From assembly GCA_002479715.1 (NCBI GenBank), contig DLOT01000061.1, positions 1-7,973 on the forward strand: DNA of 7,973 bases. The letters run 5' to 3'. This DNA comes from Ruminococcus sp. UBA7477. GTDB taxonomy: Bacteria > Bacillota > Clostridia > Oscillospirales > Ruminococcaceae. The notes under the pieces are model-generated. The model was not told the origin of the DNA. It saw only the letters and a program-made list of their open reading frames with translations, and made no database searches. This document shows, in pieces, positions 6,068-7,973 of this stretch; the stretch's first letter is position 1, and each line of letters starts with the position of its first letter. The translations under genes were made by a program, and so were the position numbers.

Positions 6068-7246
6068 TTACTCGATAGTCACTTTATATATGTTATTGTA
6101 ATCCTCAACATACATAACATCGCCTATAAACACAAACGACTGATAATCGTTTGAAACCTCATAGCTTGCCATTTGCTCACCCGAGCTGTTGAAAACGAGC
6201 AGACTGCCTTTAATCAGGATATACACAAGGCCGTCCTTGCAGGCTATATGCTTGCATTCGCCGTCTATGCTTATTTGAAAAATGTCGGTGGAATCGGCGC
6301 CTGATATAGTCAGATCAAACGAACCCCGCTCGACGCTTTTTTCGACCACAGCCGCAACGCTCTTATCAAGCGCCGCCGAGCTTAAAGCAGTATTGTAGTC
6401 ATACTGAGAAATAATGCTTCCGTCAGTACCCAGATGCAGAAGCTTTGAGTCGCACAGCGCCCACAGGGTGTCGCCCTTACAATAAAATGTATCATAAACT
6501 GTTGCGGGAATATTGTCGATAACATAGATGGGGTCTGTCTGCATAAAGCTGAGAGCCGTAATGCTGCTCTGAATTTCCCCGCCGTTAGCCTTTATTGTCG
6601 AAACTATACATCCGTTACCGTCACTGTTCATACAAACATCGACAATTCTCTGACCGCTGGACCACAGAAACGCCTCGTTGCCCTTAGGGTCATATACCGT
6701 CATATACGACGCATACTTGTCTGTCTGAGTCACGATCGCAGCATAGTCCCTGCTGCCCGTTTCGGCAAGGATTATCTTTTCGGTAAACGTCTTGCTGTAG
6801 ATCAGTCCCTCCTCATTTACGGCGATCAGGCTGTAGCCCCCGATATCATACAGGAGCAGCATATTTCCGCCCGGAACGCCCATTGGGTTTGCCAGATTGT
6901 GCTGAATACTTTTGAGCTTGTTTCCGTCGCCGTCATATATGGTTATTCCCGTGTCGGTGACAAGAACAAACTGCTCTCCGTATGAGTAGATCTCCGATGA
7001 ATTCGTTTCGCCGATCGAAATAGGAAACTCTCCGGCCTCGATGTTTGCGCTTTTCTTTTCAACAGTTTCCTTAGTATTCTCTATAACGCTGCGTAGCTTA
7101 GGAAGCCACTTTTCAGAGGTCAGCGCCGCGATCATCGCAATACATATTATCACAAGCAGACCGGCAAGCTTTTTCAGCGATTTTTTTCTCTTTGCTTTTT
7201 TTCTTGCCTTTCTTATGTCTGTTTGATAGGTCTTTTCCTTAGCCAT
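6068..7246 (-). CDS. DUF5711-like membrane-anchored beta-propeller protein
   Basis: This 392-residue protein has a strongly basic N-terminus (Lys/Arg-rich 11-26), one hydrophobic helix (about 27-43), and a large remaining region, so it is likely a type II single-pass protein with an extracytoplasmic body. After a charged stalk (about 50-72), the body is built of repeated short beta-strand units in which hydrophobic strands alternate with Asp/Gly/Asn turns, such as VTDTGITIYDGDGNK (96-110), VYDPKGNEAFLW (184-195), LLHLGTDGS (269-277) and LLVFNSSGEQ (349-358). I count about seven such units, consistent with a beta-propeller. The size, architecture and position beside cvpA fit the Clostridia DUF5711 family as I remember it; function is unknown. 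There is no enzyme motif. AAAGGAG is about 8 bases before the start. The gap from truA is 33 bases and 12 bases to cvpA. Confidence 0.8.
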   Translation of the reverse strand: MAKEKTYQTDIRKARKKAKRKKSLKKLAGLLVIICIAMIAALTSEKWLPKLRSVIENTKETVEKKSANIEAGEFPISIGETNSSEIYSYGEQFVLVTDTGITIYDGDGNKLKSIQHNLANPMGVPGGNMLLLYDIGGYSLIAVNEEGLIYSKTFTEKIILAETGSRDYAAIVTQTDKYASYMTVYDPKGNEAFLWSSGQRIVDVCMNSDGNGCIVSTIKANGGEIQSSITALSFMQTDPIYVIDNIPATVYDTFYCKGDTLWALCDSKLLHLGTDGSIISQYDYNTALSSAALDKSVAAVVEKSVERGSFDLTISGADSTDIFQISIDGECKHIACKDGLVYILIKGSLLVFNSSGEQMASYEVSNDYQSFVFIGDVMYVEDYNNIYKVTIE

Positions 7247-7279
7247 ACTGCTTCTCCTTTCTTCAATCTCTCTTTTGTT

Positions 7280-7973
7280 CTAGTAAAACACTTTGTTCAG
7301 ATAAAGCCCCTGAGGAGGGACGGTCTTCCCGGCTTTCGTTCTGTCGCGGGAAGCAATCAGCCCTCCGACAGCGTCAGGAGCGATCTTTCCCTCGTTTATA
7401 AATATCAGCGTGCCGACCATTATCCTGACCATATTATAAAGAAATCCGTCCGCCCTGACTCTGAAGCTGATAATATCTCCGCTTCGTTCAACGGTAAAGC
7501 TCTCCACCGTGCGTATGGTAATCTCCTTTGTGCAGGCGGCGCTGCAAAACGCTTTGAAATCATGTCTTCCTACAAAGCTCTGCGCCGATCGGTTCATCAG
7601 CTTTTCGTCCATACGAAACCAATACCTGTAGGCTCGGTTTGCATAAAACGGGTTTTTTATTGCGCTGTTATGAACAAGATACTCATACTCCTTGCCCTTA
7701 CAGTCATAGCGTGCATGAAAGCTGTCAGGGACCAGCTCGCACTGCGTCACCGCGATATCATCAGGCAATAGCGAGTTCATTCCCATTACTACGCCCCGTT
7801 CGGATATCGGGCTTTCTGTATGAAAATTAAAGACAAACTCGCGCGCGTGGACGCCCGTGTCGGTGCGTGAGCAGCCGTATATCACTGTCTTCTCGTCAAG
7901 AAGCTTTTCGGCGGCAGATTCTACGACCTCCTGAACGGCAAGCGCGTTTTGCTGCCGCTGAAAGCCGTGATAC
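7280..7973 (-). CDS. truA: tRNA pseudouridine(38-40) synthase TruA, 5' end outside the window
   Basis: TruA converts uridines 38, 39 and 40 in the tRNA anticodon stem-loop to pseudouridine. The frame is open to the window edge: translating 7972 down to 7886 gives YHGFQRQ (E. coli: YYGWQRQ) near the start, then a VQE helix, joining directly to YGCSRTDTGVHA. The latter is the family's catalytic motif, with the nucleophile Asp in RTD at 7859-7861. Further on are FHARYDCKGKEYEY, a typical substrate-contacting block, and GFLYNMVRIMVGTLI, the conserved C-terminal helix. About 230 residues are present; compared with the family length, only some 15-25 N-terminal residues should be missing. The GTG at 7883-7885 is an internal valine codon, not the start. 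It is the first visible gene of the minus-strand run, 33 bases before the DUF5711-like gene. The motif evidence makes the identification firm. Confidence 0.96.
   Translation of the reverse strand, partial: YHGFQRQQNALAVQEVVESAAEKLLDEKTVIYGCSRTDTGVHAREFVFNFHTESPISERGVVMGMNSLLPDDIAVTQCELVPDSFHARYDCKGKEYEYLVHNSAIKNPFYANRAYRYWFRMDEKLMNRSAQSFVGRHDFKAFCSAACTKEITIRTVESFTVERSGDIISFRVRADGFLYNMVRIMVGTLIFINEGKIAPDAVGGLIASRDRTKAGKTVPPQGLYLNKVFY

Larger units (their letters stand above)
977..7973 (-). other. Probable operon truA - DUF5711 - cvpA - clpE-like - SDR - hydF
   Basis: Six genes share one strand with gaps of 33, 12, 27, 18 and 12 bases. Each has its own Shine-Dalgarno sequence, two of which (those for the SDR and hydF) overlap or abut the preceding stop codon region, favouring coupled translation. 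No internal terminator-like hairpin or convincing promoter was seen in the gaps, and the run ends in the hairpin at 916-971. The upstream boundary and promoter are outside the window, so further genes may precede truA. Confidence 0.75.

Noticed and set aside
7223..7771. Plus-strand frame of 182 codons across the truA/DUF5711 junction
   Set aside because: It is antisense to truA and its translation shows no domain character; truA in the opposite frame has every expected motif.
7883..7885. GTG as the start codon of truA
   Set aside because: The frame continues open upstream to the window edge and encodes the conserved YHGFQRQ and VQE region, so this is an internal valine.

Overview
The window looks like chromosomal DNA from an anaerobic, probably spore-forming, gut-type member of the Clostridia, most likely an Oscillospiraceae/Ruminococcus relative. 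The evidence is gene content and style: an [FeFe]-hydrogenase maturase (HydF), a zinc-finger ClpE-like Clp ATPase, a CvpA-family protein beside a DUF5711-like protein, Firmicutes-type AGGAG ribosome binding sites, and a small protein ending like the clostridial DUF3787 spore-surface family. Taxonomy below order level is inference. I see no mobile element, CRISPR array, rRNA or tRNA.

Layout. Positions 977-7973 hold one tightly packed minus-strand gene run. In transcription order it reads: truA (tRNA pseudouridine synthase, 5' end beyond the window), a DUF5711-like membrane-anchored beta-propeller protein, a CvpA-family membrane protein, a ClpE-like unfoldase, a FabG-like short-chain dehydrogenase (possibly the EF-P 5-aminopentanone reductase), and hydF. 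Gaps between genes are 33, 12, 27, 18 and 12 bases, each gene has its own ribosome binding site, and no internal terminator is visible, so an operon is the simplest reading. Its promoter lies outside the window. The run ends at a long hairpin (916-971) shared with a short convergent gene on the plus strand (726-908). That short gene and an unrecognised four-helix membrane protein (72-632, minus) diverge from a 93-base intergenic region carrying a pair of near-identical direct repeats.

How the genes fit together. TruA and the possible EF-P reductase both modify the translation machinery, the Clp ATPase handles protein quality control, and CvpA and the DUF5711-like protein sit at the membrane. 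HydF is a metabolic outlier at the tail: it is the scaffold/GTPase for hydrogenase H-cluster assembly, and its usual partners hydE and hydG are not in this window. The functional links are inferred from operon structure only. Nothing here looks like a clear-cut undescribed system. The items most worth checking are the degenerate G4 motif in HydF, the linkage of hydF to a housekeeping/proteostasis operon, the zinc-finger Clp ATPase, and the divergent promoter region with its direct repeats.
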